From an uncultured Eubacteriales bacterium (GTDB taxonomy: Bacteria; Bacillota; Clostridia; Christensenellales; Aristaeellaceae): a DNA stretch of 50,988 bases. Shown here one piece after another: positions 32,100 through 40,243 of this stretch. The DNA lies in NCBI GenBank assembly GCA_900542445.1, contig UQNN01000015.1:1-50988 (forward strand), read 5' to 3'. The position numbers and the translations under genes were made by a program. Every line of letters starts with the position of its first letter. Position 1 is the stretch's first letter. Under the pieces are notes generated by a model. That model saw only the letters and a list, made by a program, of their open reading frames with translations, searched no databases and was not told the origin of the DNA.

Positions 32100-34433
32100 T
32101 TAGTCCTCCAGCATGGTGAAGGTATAGGTCTTGCCGTAGGTTTCGACATACACGGTGCGCATCACCTGTTCGGTGCGCGGCTTATCGTTGCTGTCGGTCG
32201 GCACGGAAGCGATCACATCCACGGTATCCAGACCGCCGAGCACCATGCCGAACGCGGCATAGTTGCCATCCAGAGAATCGCTGTCCGCGTGCATAATGAA
32301 GAACTGGCTGCCGGCCGAGTCGTTCGAGCTGGAGCGCGCCATGCTCAGCACGCCGCGCACATGGCTCAGATCATTCTCCACGCCGTTGCTGCTGAACTCG
32401 CCGCGGATGGCATAGCCCGGTCCGCCGGTGCCGTCGCCGTTGGGATCGCCGCCCTGAATCATGAAGCCGGAGATCACGCGGTGGAAGGTGAGGCCGTCAT
32501 AGAAGCTGCTGTTGGCGAGGGAAACAAAGTTGCCCACGCTCTCCGGCGCTTTCTCCGGATACAGCTCGCCATAGATCAGGGAACCGTCGTTCATCGCAAT
32601 GGTGAACGTCGGGTTCTTATCGAGCTGACCAAGGCCGGAAACCAGCGCGGCGTTATCCACGGCCAGCGCGGCGTCCGCATCCATCTCGTTCAGCTCGTCT
32701 GCACCGATATAGCCCTTGATCTCCGTACCCGGCACGGCGACGAAGGAATACGTCTTGCCGTCCTCGGTGATGCTGCCCAGAACGTCCATGGACGCGCCCG
32801 CCTTCACGTCGGCCACAGCGTCGCCGCCCGGCATATCCAGCAGCTGAGTATCCGCATTCACGGAAGCATACGCCACGGTAGCCTCGACCGCCTCGCCGAC
32901 GTAGACGTGATAGAGCTTGCTCAGATCGCCAATCTGCATATCGGCCTCATCGAGCACCTTGTTCACATACTCGGTATACGCGTCGTTCTTCTTATTGGTC
33001 AGGGCTTCCTCCGTCTCGGTTTCCTTGCGGGATTCGAAATCGACCTCGCCAGTCTCCAGATCCTTCGCATAGCGCAGGATGAAATAGCCGTAATCGGTGG
33101 TAATCACGTCGGAGACGTCGCCCACGTTTTCAAGCGCCAGCGCGCCCGCGATAAATTCCTCGCCATAGAGCTGGCTGCCCTCGGCCACAGGATAGCCGCG
33201 CAGCATCTGCTCTTCAGTGGAGCTGTCCTCGTTGTAAGCCTTCATGGCTTCCTCGAAGTCCGCGCCGCCCGCAATGGACGCGGCGACAGCCTTCGCCTTG
33301 GCATAGCCGCTCAGTTCCGCGATATCCGCGGATTCTTCCGGCGTGGCCTCGGCCTTCGTCGCTTCATCCTCGGTCGCCTCGCCATCCACCTTGGCGATGT
33401 AGATGCACTCCATCAGGCGCACGCCTTCCGGCGTATAGAGGATTTCGTTTTCGTTCACATAATCGTTGATGAACGTATCCAGATCGGCGTAGTTTTCCTT
33501 CTGCGTGGCGACCTTCTCGTCAAACGCGGCCTTCACCTCATCCTCGGTCACGGCGATATCCGCCGTCGCCTTTTCATACAGGTAGTTGAGCACATCGTTC
33601 AGCTCAGCCGTTTCCATCAGGCTTTCTTCGGAATAGCCCGCCTGCGTCAGCTGATCCTCCACGGCCTGCGTCAGCTCGTCGCCGGTATAGCCGGAAGCGG
33701 AGAGATAGCTTTCCAGATATTCGCGGGTGTTATCCAGCGTGGTCTGCACCTGCGCGGCCAATTCGGCCTTCTTTTCCTCGGTCAGCTCATAGCCGTTCTC
33801 GGCGGCATAATGGCGGACGATAGCCGTGCTCAGCTTGCTCTGCACCGTCTCCTGCGCAACGGAAGCCTGAAGTTCGGTGTCATATTCGTCCACGTTGTAG
33901 CCATACTGCGCGTAATACGCGACATACTGGCTGAGCATGTTGTCAAATTCATCCTGAATTTCGGATTGCAGCACCGTCACCGCGCCGTTGTACGCGGAAG
34001 CCAGCACTCCGTCGTCCAGTGCCACCACATCCGACTCTTCTTCAACGTTCTCGTCCGCCGCTTCTTCGGTGATGACGACCGCCGCAGCGTTCTCATCGCT
34101 CTGCTCGGCGACCGGCTCTTCCGTCGGCTCAGCCGTCGGCGCTTCGGTCGGCTCGGCGGTGGGCTCTTCCGTCGGCTCAGCCGTCGGCGCTTCGGTCGGC
34201 TCGGCGGTAGGCTCTTCCGTCGGCTCGGCCGTCGGTTCCTCCGTCGGCTCGGCCGTCGGTTCCTCCGTCGGCTCGGCCGTCGGTTCCTCTGTCGGTTCGG
34301 CAGTGGGTTCTTCCGTCGGCGCTTCGGTCACAACCGGCGTGGCCGTCGCTTCCGGCGCTTTTTCCTGATTGCCGCACGCGCTCAGGGAAACCAGCGCGAC
34401 GGCCAGCATCAGGGCCAGAAAACTCTTCTTCAT
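32100..34433 (-). CDS. Lipoprotein foldase: parvulin-like, SH3-like and cyclophilin domains
   Basis: The ATG at 34433 follows GGAGGG by 8 nt and opens a lipoprotein signal (LVSLSAC, lipidated Cys 20). Of 777 residues, about 25-112 form a tether of PTEEPTAE repeats. About 150-540 is a PrsA/SurA-like helical chaperone region with a degenerate parvulin core (ADFEEAMKAYNEDS ... DYGYFILRYA). About 545-605 is an SH3-like domain (LDMPGGDAVADVKAGASMDV). Residues 607-777 are a complete cyclophilin (FHRVISGFMIQGGDP with R652, SMARS, GSQFFIMH). It should sit on the outer membrane face and fold or isomerise secreted proteins. Joining two unrelated prolyl isomerase families in one chain is unusual. Confidence 0.9.
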   Translation of the reverse strand: MKKSFLALMLAVALVSLSACGNQEKAPEATATPVVTEAPTEEPTAEPTEEPTAEPTEEPTAEPTEEPTAEPTEEPTAEPTEAPTAEPTEEPTAEPTEAPTAEPTEEPVAEQSDENAAAVVITEEAADENVEEESDVVALDDGVLASAYNGAVTVLQSEIQDEFDNMLSQYVAYYAQYGYNVDEYDTELQASVAQETVQSKLSTAIVRHYAAENGYELTEEKKAELAAQVQTTLDNTREYLESYLSASGYTGDELTQAVEDQLTQAGYSEESLMETAELNDVLNYLYEKATADIAVTEDEVKAAFDEKVATQKENYADLDTFINDYVNENEILYTPEGVRLMECIYIAKVDGEATEDEATKAEATPEESADIAELSGYAKAKAVAASIAGGADFEEAMKAYNEDSSTEEQMLRGYPVAEGSQLYGEEFIAGALALENVGDVSDVITTDYGYFILRYAKDLETGEVDFESRKETETEEALTNKKNDAYTEYVNKVLDEADMQIGDLSKLYHVYVGEAVEATVAYASVNADTQLLDMPGGDAVADVKAGASMDVLGSITEDGKTYSFVAVPGTEIKGYIGADELNEMDADAALAVDNAALVSGLGQLDKNPTFTIAMNDGSLIYGELYPEKAPESVGNFVSLANSSFYDGLTFHRVISGFMIQGGDPNGDGTGGPGYAIRGEFSSNGVENDLSHVRGVLSMARSSSNDSAGSQFFIMHADSDSLDGNYAAFGMVLGGLDTVDVIASVPTDSNDKPRTEQVMRTVYVETYGKTYTFTMLED
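34111..34333 (-). repeat. 24-bp tandem repeat coding for the PTEEPTAE tether
   Basis: About nine imperfect 24-bp units encode alternating PTEEPTAE / PTEAPTAE octapeptides behind the lipid anchor. Near-identical units suggest length variation by slippage or recombination. Confidence 0.85.
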
Positions 34434-34563
34434 TGAGTGTTCCCTCCATACTTTCTGTGATGCAATTTTTCTGCGCCGATTCAGCCACGTGGCACAACAC
34501 CGCAGAATTTGCATCCTTTTGTCGGCAAATGCCGATTGTTACGGCATCAAAACCCTATTCCTC

Positions 34564-34592
34564 ATTATACGCGCTGCCCAGCCAAAAGGCAA
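34564..34592 (-). promoter_or_regulatory. Promoter of the foldase lipoprotein gene
   Basis: TTGCCT and TATAAT with 17 bp spacing; leader about 125 nt with a TCGGCA-TT-TGCCGA hairpin. Confidence 0.75.
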
Positions 34593-34675
34593 TCTTTTCG
34601 TCAAATTGCCTTTCCGACTTCATGCGCGATTCACAATTTTGTCACAATCGGTCCCGCATCCGGGCGCTGTCTCGG

Positions 34676-35599
34676 TTAAAACGTGTTTTCCGGATCGAAT
34701 CCTGCGTTCGTCGCCTGCGCCTCGCGCCGCTTCTGCCGGGCAAAGGACTCGATAAACATCGCCATCTGCCGAACCGCAGGGGCCATCATCTGCGGATTGA
34801 GCACCGCAATGCCAAACTCGCGGTATTCCATCGGCTCAATCGCGTAAGTCTCCACGTCGCCGTGGACGCGCTCAAGCGTCAGGCTCGGCATGATGCAGAT
34901 GCCGAATCCGCTTTCGACCATCGCAATCGTAGACAGATCATCCACAACGCGGCAGGTCGCCCGCACTGTGATCCGGTATTTCGCCAAAAACGCCTGCACA
35001 TCCGCGTCCGTCGCGTCGCCCTGAACGACAAACGTCTCCGCGCGCATCTCTTCGGGCATAATCACGCCCGGCGTTTTCGTTTTAAACCCGCGCGGCGCGA
35101 CGCACATCAGCCTGTCGCGATACAGCGGACGCACCGCCAGATCGCGCGTGGACTCCGTAGACAGAAAGCCCAAATCCACCACGCCCGTCTTGATCCACTC
35201 GATCACATCGTCATATGTGCCCTGATCGATTTCGATTTCCACACCGGGGTATTTCACGCGGTATTCTGCCACGAGCTGCGGCAGCCACGCCACGCACACG
35301 CTGTTGAACGCGCCAATGCGCACCTTGCCGCGCTGCACGCCTTTCAGTTCGCCAACCGTCTGCGTCAACGCCTCGTCGGCGGAAAGCACCTGCCGGATCA
35401 CCGGATAGAGCGCTTCGCCGCTGCGGGTCAGCGACACGCCGCCCTTGCCGCGAACGAAGAGCGAAAAGCCGCAGGACTCTTCCATCGAGCTGACGGCGTG
35501 GCTGATGGCGCTGGGCGTCAAATGCAGAATCTGCGCGGCGCGCGCAAAACTGCCCTGCTGGGTGACGGTATGAAAAATGCGATATTCCAGCAGCGTCAT
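34676..35599 (-). CDS. LysR family transcriptional regulator
   Basis: The ATG at 35599 lies 6-7 nt after GGAGGAA. The 307-residue protein has the N-terminal LysR winged helix (MTLLEYRIFHTVTQQGSFARAAQIL followed after LTPSAISHAVSSME; about 1-60) and a periplasmic-binding-like effector domain (from about 90, GKVRIGAFNSVCVAWLPQL). The helix-turn-helix is complete. The gene stands alone between terminators. A 13-bp palindromic motif upstream of its promoter recurs in the glnN promoter, so it may control nitrogen or amino-sugar metabolism (inference). Confidence 0.94.
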   Translation of the reverse strand: MTLLEYRIFHTVTQQGSFARAAQILHLTPSAISHAVSSMEESCGFSLFVRGKGGVSLTRSGEALYPVIRQVLSADEALTQTVGELKGVQRGKVRIGAFNSVCVAWLPQLVAEYRVKYPGVEIEIDQGTYDDVIEWIKTGVVDLGFLSTESTRDLAVRPLYRDRLMCVAPRGFKTKTPGVIMPEEMRAETFVVQGDATDADVQAFLAKYRITVRATCRVVDDLSTIAMVESGFGICIMPSLTLERVHGDVETYAIEPMEYREFGIAVLNPQMMAPAVRQMAMFIESFARQKRREAQATNAGFDPENTF

Positions 35600-35651
35600 T
35601 GCTGTTCCTCCTGCCAAAATGGAATGAAAGCGATGGTTGTCGCTTTATTTC

Positions 35652-35756
35652 ACTGTAACACCTGAGGGGGAGGCGCGTCAAGAGTCTGGAAAAAGTTTGC
35701 GCAAAGTGCCGCGCGGCGCGCGCGTTGACAGAGGTACTCCCGTAGGCGCACTTTGC
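35652..35756 (-). promoter_or_regulatory. lysR promoter and operator region
   Basis: A promoter TTGACG / TACAGT with 18 bp spacing and extended TGT lies at 35681-35652. Upstream, TTTGCGCAAAGTG (35696-35708; TTTGCGCAAA is a perfect palindrome) and the inverted partner GCACTTTGC (35748-35756) face each other as a 9-bp inverted repeat with a 38-bp centre. This fits LysR-type recognition and activation sites. Confidence 0.55.
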
Positions 35757-35771
35757 AAAAAGAAGTGATGA

Positions 35772-35822
35772 TAAAAGTGCTCCTCTTTGAACGGTTTTCC
35801 ACCGATTTCAAAGAAGAGCACT
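35772..35822 (-). terminator. Terminator of the glnN-glmS operon
   Basis: Stem AGTGCTC-x-TCTTTGAA / TTCAAAGA-x-GAGCACT with a 15-nt loop; T-rich on both sides, so possibly bidirectional. Confidence 0.82.
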
Positions 35823-35835
35823 CCTTTTCTTTTAT

Positions 35836-37722
35836 TTATTCCACCGTCACGCTCTTGGCAAGGTTGCGCGGCTTATCCACGTCCAAACCCTTGGCGCAGC
35901 TGATGTAATAGGCCAGCAGCTGGAGCGGCACGACGGCCAGCGAGGTGGCCAGCAGCGGATCGGTGCGCGGCACATAGACTGTGAAATTGACGGTATCTTC
36001 GATGGCGTATTGGCCGTAGGTCGTCAGCCCGAACAGGCTGGCGCCACGGCTGCGCACCTCGACCATGTTGGAAACTTCTTTTTCAAACAGTTCCGGCTGG
36101 GTCGCGACGGCGACGACGAGCACGCCGTCCTCGATCAGGCTGATGGTGCCATGCTTGAGTTCGCCGGCGGCATAGGCTTCCGAATGGATGTAGCTGATTT
36201 CCTTGAGCTTGAGGCTGCCTTCCAGACTGATGGCGTAATCCAGCCCGCGGCCGATGAAGAACACGTCTTTGCAGGCGGCCATCTTGTTGGCGTACCACTG
36301 CACGCGTTCCTTGTCAGAGAGCACGCGCTCAATTTGATCCGGCAGGGCGAGCATCGCGGCAATCAGCTCTTCGCGGCGTTCCTTCGTGATCTGCCCGCGC
36401 ACCTCGGCCATATGGACGGCGACCAGATACAGCGCCGCCAGCTGGGTGGAATACGCCTTGGTCGTCGCGACGGCGATTTCCGGACCGGCCCAGGTATACA
36501 TCACGCTGTCCGCCTCGCGCGCGATCGACGAGCCGACGACGTTGACCACCGCCAGCGTGCGCACGCCGCGCTCCCTGCACAGGCGCAGCGCCGCCAAACT
36601 GTCGGCGGTTTCGCCGCTCTGGCTGATGATGACGACCAGCCCGTTCTCTTCCAGAATCGGATCGCGATAGCGGAATTCGCTCGCCAGATCAACCTCGCAG
36701 GGGACACGCGCAAGTTTTTCGATGACATAGCGCGCCGCCATGCCGACGTGATACGCCGAGCCGCAGCCGATGAGATACACGCGAGAGACGTTTGTGAAAT
36801 CCTCATCCGTCAACCCGGTTTCGCTCAGGTCGATGATTTTTTCGCCGTCTTCATTTTCCTTGATCCGCGGGGAGAGTGTGTCGCGCACGGCGCGCGGCTG
36901 TTCGTGGATCTCCTTCATCATGAAATGCTCGTAGCCATCCTTTTCGGCGGCGGCGGCATCCCACTTGATTTCCACGAACGGCTTTTCGATTTCTTCGCAG
37001 TCGATGTTGTAAACATGCAGTTCGTCGCGGGTCAGGCAGGCGATTTCCTGATTATCGATATAGACGACGTTGCGCGTGTAATTGAGCACGGCAGGCACGT
37101 CGGAAGCGATCATGTATCCCTGATATTCGCCGTCGCAGCGGCCGAGAATCAGCGGGCTGTCCTTGCGGGCGGCATAGATCGCGCCGGGCTGATCGCCGAA
37201 AAGAATGCCGAACGCGTAACTGCCGCGCACGCGAATCATCATATTGCGAATGGCGTCGAGCGCACGTTCGCGCGGCTCCATGCCGCGCTTGGCCGCATCG
37301 GCATAATAGCTGTCCAGCAGCGCGGCGGCCACCTCGGTATCCGTCTGCGAGGCGAACGTATAGCCCTTTTTAATCAGCGATTCCTTGATTTCCTGATAGT
37401 TTTCGATGATGCCGTTGTGTACGAGCACGACTCGCTTTTCGCGGGTATACTGCGGGTGCGCGTTGACGGTGCTCGGCTCGCCGTGGGTCGCCCAGCGGGT
37501 GTGGCCGATGCCGCACAGGCCGTGAACGGCGTTGCCGGAATCGGTCATCTCCATCAGGTTCTTGAGACGACCCTTCGCCTTGACCACCTCGATGTGTTCG
37601 CTGGCTTCATCGCGCACGGCCAGACCTGCCGAGTCATAGCCGCGATATTCGAGCTTCGACAGCCCGGCAAGCAAAATCGGGGCCGCCTGTTTCACGCCCA
37701 CATAACCGACAATTCCACACAT
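35836..37722 (-). CDS. glmS: Glutamine-fructose-6-phosphate aminotransferase (isomerising)
   Basis: A 628-residue enzyme making glucosamine 6-phosphate, the first step toward UDP-GlcNAc and peptidoglycan. The N-terminal Ntn glutaminase begins MCGIVGYVG with catalytic Cys 2 and contains HTRWATHGEPS and HNGIIENY. Two SIS domains follow (GCGSAYHVG, SQSGETADS, GRGLDYAISLEGSLKLKE), and the C-terminal KSVTVE is conserved. Slightly longer than the usual 600-610 through inserts near 155-165 and 290-305. GGAGGG precedes the ATG. It lies 12 nt after glnN, leaving no space for a glmS ribozyme; none is seen. Confidence 0.98.
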   Translation of the reverse strand: MCGIVGYVGVKQAAPILLAGLSKLEYRGYDSAGLAVRDEASEHIEVVKAKGRLKNLMEMTDSGNAVHGLCGIGHTRWATHGEPSTVNAHPQYTREKRVVLVHNGIIENYQEIKESLIKKGYTFASQTDTEVAAALLDSYYADAAKRGMEPRERALDAIRNMMIRVRGSYAFGILFGDQPGAIYAARKDSPLILGRCDGEYQGYMIASDVPAVLNYTRNVVYIDNQEIACLTRDELHVYNIDCEEIEKPFVEIKWDAAAAEKDGYEHFMMKEIHEQPRAVRDTLSPRIKENEDGEKIIDLSETGLTDEDFTNVSRVYLIGCGSAYHVGMAARYVIEKLARVPCEVDLASEFRYRDPILEENGLVVIISQSGETADSLAALRLCRERGVRTLAVVNVVGSSIAREADSVMYTWAGPEIAVATTKAYSTQLAALYLVAVHMAEVRGQITKERREELIAAMLALPDQIERVLSDKERVQWYANKMAACKDVFFIGRGLDYAISLEGSLKLKEISYIHSEAYAAGELKHGTISLIEDGVLVVAVATQPELFEKEVSNMVEVRSRGASLFGLTTYGQYAIEDTVNFTVYVPRTDPLLATSLAVVPLQLLAYYISCAKGLDVDKPRNLAKSVTVE

Positions 37723-37734
37723 ATTGAACCCTCC

Positions 37735-39837
37735 TTACACGTTAAACAGCAAGTCGCCGTAGGTCGGCATCGGCCAGAGTCTGCCGTCTACAATCATTTC
37801 CAGATGATCGACCGGGGCGCGGAGCACCTCCATCACCGGGCAGATGACGTCGTGCGCATAGCGCGCCTGCTCCTGCCCGGAAAGCGCCGCCATCTTTTCC
37901 TGCTTGGCGCGCAGATCGGCGAGCGCGTCGCTCGTCTGCCGCAGCAGCACGTTCACGCGGGCGAGCATCTCCCGCTGCACCGAAACATCCATGCCGGCCT
38001 GCATCGCCTGATTGGCCGACCAGGCCAGTTTTCCGCCGTATTCCGCAACGGCCGGAACGATATCCTTGCCCGCCATGTCGATCATCGTCAGCGCCTCGAT
38101 GTTGATCGTCTTGGCATACAGCTCGAAGGAGACGTCCGCGCGGGCGCGCAGTTCCTTCTCGGTGAATACGCCCTGATGGGCGAACAGCGCGATGGAAGCG
38201 GGTTTCACCAGCTCCGGCACCGCGTCCACCATGCTCCTCAGATTCGGCAGGCCGCGCCGCGTCGCTTCGGCCACCCACTCGTCGGTATAGCCGTTGCCGT
38301 TGAAGATGATGCGCTGGTGCGCGGTCATTTCACGGCGGATGAGCGCGTTCAGTGCGAATTCAAAATCTTCCGCCTTTTCCAGTTCGTCGGCAAACGCCTG
38401 AAACGCTTCCGCCGCGATGGTGTTGAGCACGGTGTTCGCGTCGGCGATGCAGCCGGAAGACGGCACCATGCGGAACTCGAATTTATTGCCCGTAAACGCG
38501 AAGGGCGAGGTCCGATTGCGGTCGGTCGCATCGCGGCGGATAAACGGAAGGGTCGAAACGCCCACGCGCATGATGGACGCGGACGGCACGCTCTCGTCGC
38601 TCCCGCGGATGATATGATCCACAACGGCGGTCAGCTGATCGCCCAGGAACATGGAGATGATGGCGGGCGGCGCTTCGTTCGCGCCGAGACGGTGATCGTT
38701 GCCGGGGTTGGCGGCGCTCATGCGCAGAAGGCCCGCGTGCTCATCCACCGCCTTCATCATCGCGGCGAGCACGAGCAGGAACATCCGGTTCTTCTGCGGA
38801 TCGCGGCCCGGCTCCAGCAGATTATGCCCGGTATCCGTGGTCAGCGACCAGTTGTTGTGTTTGCCGCTGCCGTTGACCCCCGCAAAGGGTTTTTCATGCA
38901 GCAGGCATACCAGCCCGTGACGCAGGGCAACCTTCTTCATGACGTTCATGACGAGCATGTTTTCGTCCGTCGCCACATTGGTGGTGTTGTAGATGGGCGC
39001 AAGCTCATGCTGGGCGGGCGCAGCCTCGTTATGTTCCGTCTTGGCCGGGATGCCGAGCTTCCACAGCTCGATATCCAAATCCTTCATGTAGTTGCTCACG
39101 CGTTCCTTGATCGCGCCGAAGTAGTGATCCTCCATCTCCTGCCCTTTGGGCGGCATGGCGCCGAAAAGCGTGCGCCCGGTGAAGATGAGGTCTTTTCGCT
39201 TCAGATAGGTTTCGCGATCGACGATGAAATATTCCTGCTCCGGGCCGACGGAGGTCGTCACGCGCTGGGTCAGATTATCGCCGAAGAGCCGGCAGATGCG
39301 CACGGCCTGACGGCTGATGGCCTCCATCGAGCGAAGCAGCGGCGTTTTCTGGTCGAGCGCCTCGCCGTTGTAGCCGCAGAACGCCGTGGGGATGCACAGC
39401 GTCTTCGTATCGCCGTTGTCGTAGATAAACGCAGGGCTGGTGATATCCCAGACGGTATAGCCGCGCGCCTCAAACGTGGCGCGGATGCCGCCGGAGGGGA
39501 AGGAGGACGCATCCGGCTCGCCGCGGATCAGCTCTTTGCCGCGCAGCTCCATGATGACGCTCCCGTCCCTCTGCGGGCTAATGAAAGAGTCGTGCTTCTC
39601 GGCGGTCGTGCCCGTCAGCGGCTGAAACCAGTGGGTGTAATGCGTCGCCCCCTGCTCGATCGCCCATTCCTTCATGGCGCTCGCCACCGCGTCCGCCACG
39701 GTGGGATCAAGCTCTTCGCCGGTGGCCATGCTGGCCGACAATCTCTTGTAAATCTCCCTGGGCAGGCGCGCGCGCATTTCCTTTTCGGAAAAAACGCTGC
39801 TGCCGTAAAGCGCGGGAATATCCAGATACTCGCTCAT
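37735..39837 (-). CDS. glnN: Glutamine synthetase type III
   Basis: The ATG at 39837 has AAGGAGAG 6 nt upstream; an open frame continues upstream with basic, non-family sequence and is not used. The 700-residue length and motifs GPEQEYFIVD, AGVNGSGKHNNWSLTTDTG, SAANPGNDHRLGANEAPPA and KFEFRMVPSSGCIADANTVL identify GSIII. It makes glutamine from glutamate, ammonia and ATP, with ligands for the metal and ATP-grasp-like guanido loops in those motifs. Co-transcription with glmS couples glutamine supply to a glutamine-consuming amidotransferase. Confidence 0.97.
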   Translation of the reverse strand: MSEYLDIPALYGSSVFSEKEMRARLPREIYKRLSASMATGEELDPTVADAVASAMKEWAIEQGATHYTHWFQPLTGTTAEKHDSFISPQRDGSVIMELRGKELIRGEPDASSFPSGGIRATFEARGYTVWDITSPAFIYDNGDTKTLCIPTAFCGYNGEALDQKTPLLRSMEAISRQAVRICRLFGDNLTQRVTTSVGPEQEYFIVDRETYLKRKDLIFTGRTLFGAMPPKGQEMEDHYFGAIKERVSNYMKDLDIELWKLGIPAKTEHNEAAPAQHELAPIYNTTNVATDENMLVMNVMKKVALRHGLVCLLHEKPFAGVNGSGKHNNWSLTTDTGHNLLEPGRDPQKNRMFLLVLAAMMKAVDEHAGLLRMSAANPGNDHRLGANEAPPAIISMFLGDQLTAVVDHIIRGSDESVPSASIMRVGVSTLPFIRRDATDRNRTSPFAFTGNKFEFRMVPSSGCIADANTVLNTIAAEAFQAFADELEKAEDFEFALNALIRREMTAHQRIIFNGNGYTDEWVAEATRRGLPNLRSMVDAVPELVKPASIALFAHQGVFTEKELRARADVSFELYAKTINIEALTMIDMAGKDIVPAVAEYGGKLAWSANQAMQAGMDVSVQREMLARVNVLLRQTSDALADLRAKQEKMAALSGQEQARYAHDVICPVMEVLRAPVDHLEMIVDGRLWPMPTYGDLLFNV

Positions 39838-39904
39838 GCGCACTCTCCTTGGCCGTGTTTTTCCCCGCCGCGGAAAGGGGCGGCGGGAGATGCAATACCT
39901 TATT

Positions 39905-39933
39905 ACGATACACCACTTTGCGCAAAAAAGCAA
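39905..39933 (-). promoter_or_regulatory. glnN-glmS promoter with candidate LysR site
   Basis: TTGCTT and TATCGT with 17 bp spacing on the minus strand. The spacer contains TTTGCGCAAAGTG, the same 13-mer as upstream of lysR. Binding there would block RNA polymerase. Confidence 0.5.
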
Positions 39934-39964
39934 TTCAGAAAAGCTTTTAGGCCGAATCGGTTCA

Positions 39965-40243
39965 TTTTTTTCGGCTTTTACGGCTTTTTTCTTTGGATTC
40001 TGCGGCAGGTTTTGCCGCTGGAACTTTCTGCGCCGCCGCATTTTGCGCCGCAAGCCGTTTATGCCGCCGCGTTTCCAGCATAAAATAAAAAAGCCGCGCC
40101 CGTCTGCATTTTGGCGCAGGCATGATGCGCGCGGCGGCGGGCAAAATCATCTTGCGGCGCGCGGACACATCGTCCCGCTGCGGCATAATCTGCCATCAGG
40201 CGGGTTCGCCGCCGCAAAGCCGAAAAAAATCGGAGGGATTCTC
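39965..40243. other. Gap between glnN and murA: terminator-like hairpin and a 39-codon basic frame
   Basis: On the minus strand a hairpin GCCGCGC ... GCGCGGC (40135-40129 / 40099-40093) is followed by six T. Just downstream a frame of 39 codons (MLETRRHKRLAAQ ... ending in a KSRKSRKK run; stop near 39965) precedes the glnN promoter, but no ribosome site is visible. No convincing murA promoter stands out. Nothing else is seen in the 39838-40243 gap. Confidence 0.3.

Noticed and set aside
34111..34333. CRISPR-like array (regular 24-bp repeats)
   Set aside because: The repeats are in frame, without spacers, and encode the PTEEPTAE tether.
32289..34436. Long plus-strand frame opposite the foldase lipoprotein
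   Set aside because: Shadow of the repeat-rich minus-strand gene; its RRLGRRFLRR repeats mirror the PTEEPTAE repeat.
37723..37734. glmS ribozyme
   Set aside because: Only 12 nt lie between glnN and glmS; no space for the ribozyme.
36010..40083. A very long plus-strand open frame (over 1300 codons) opposite glmS and glnN
   Set aside because: It is the antisense shadow of two certain minus-strand genes; composition is His/Arg/Ala-rich and no domain or ribosome site is visible.
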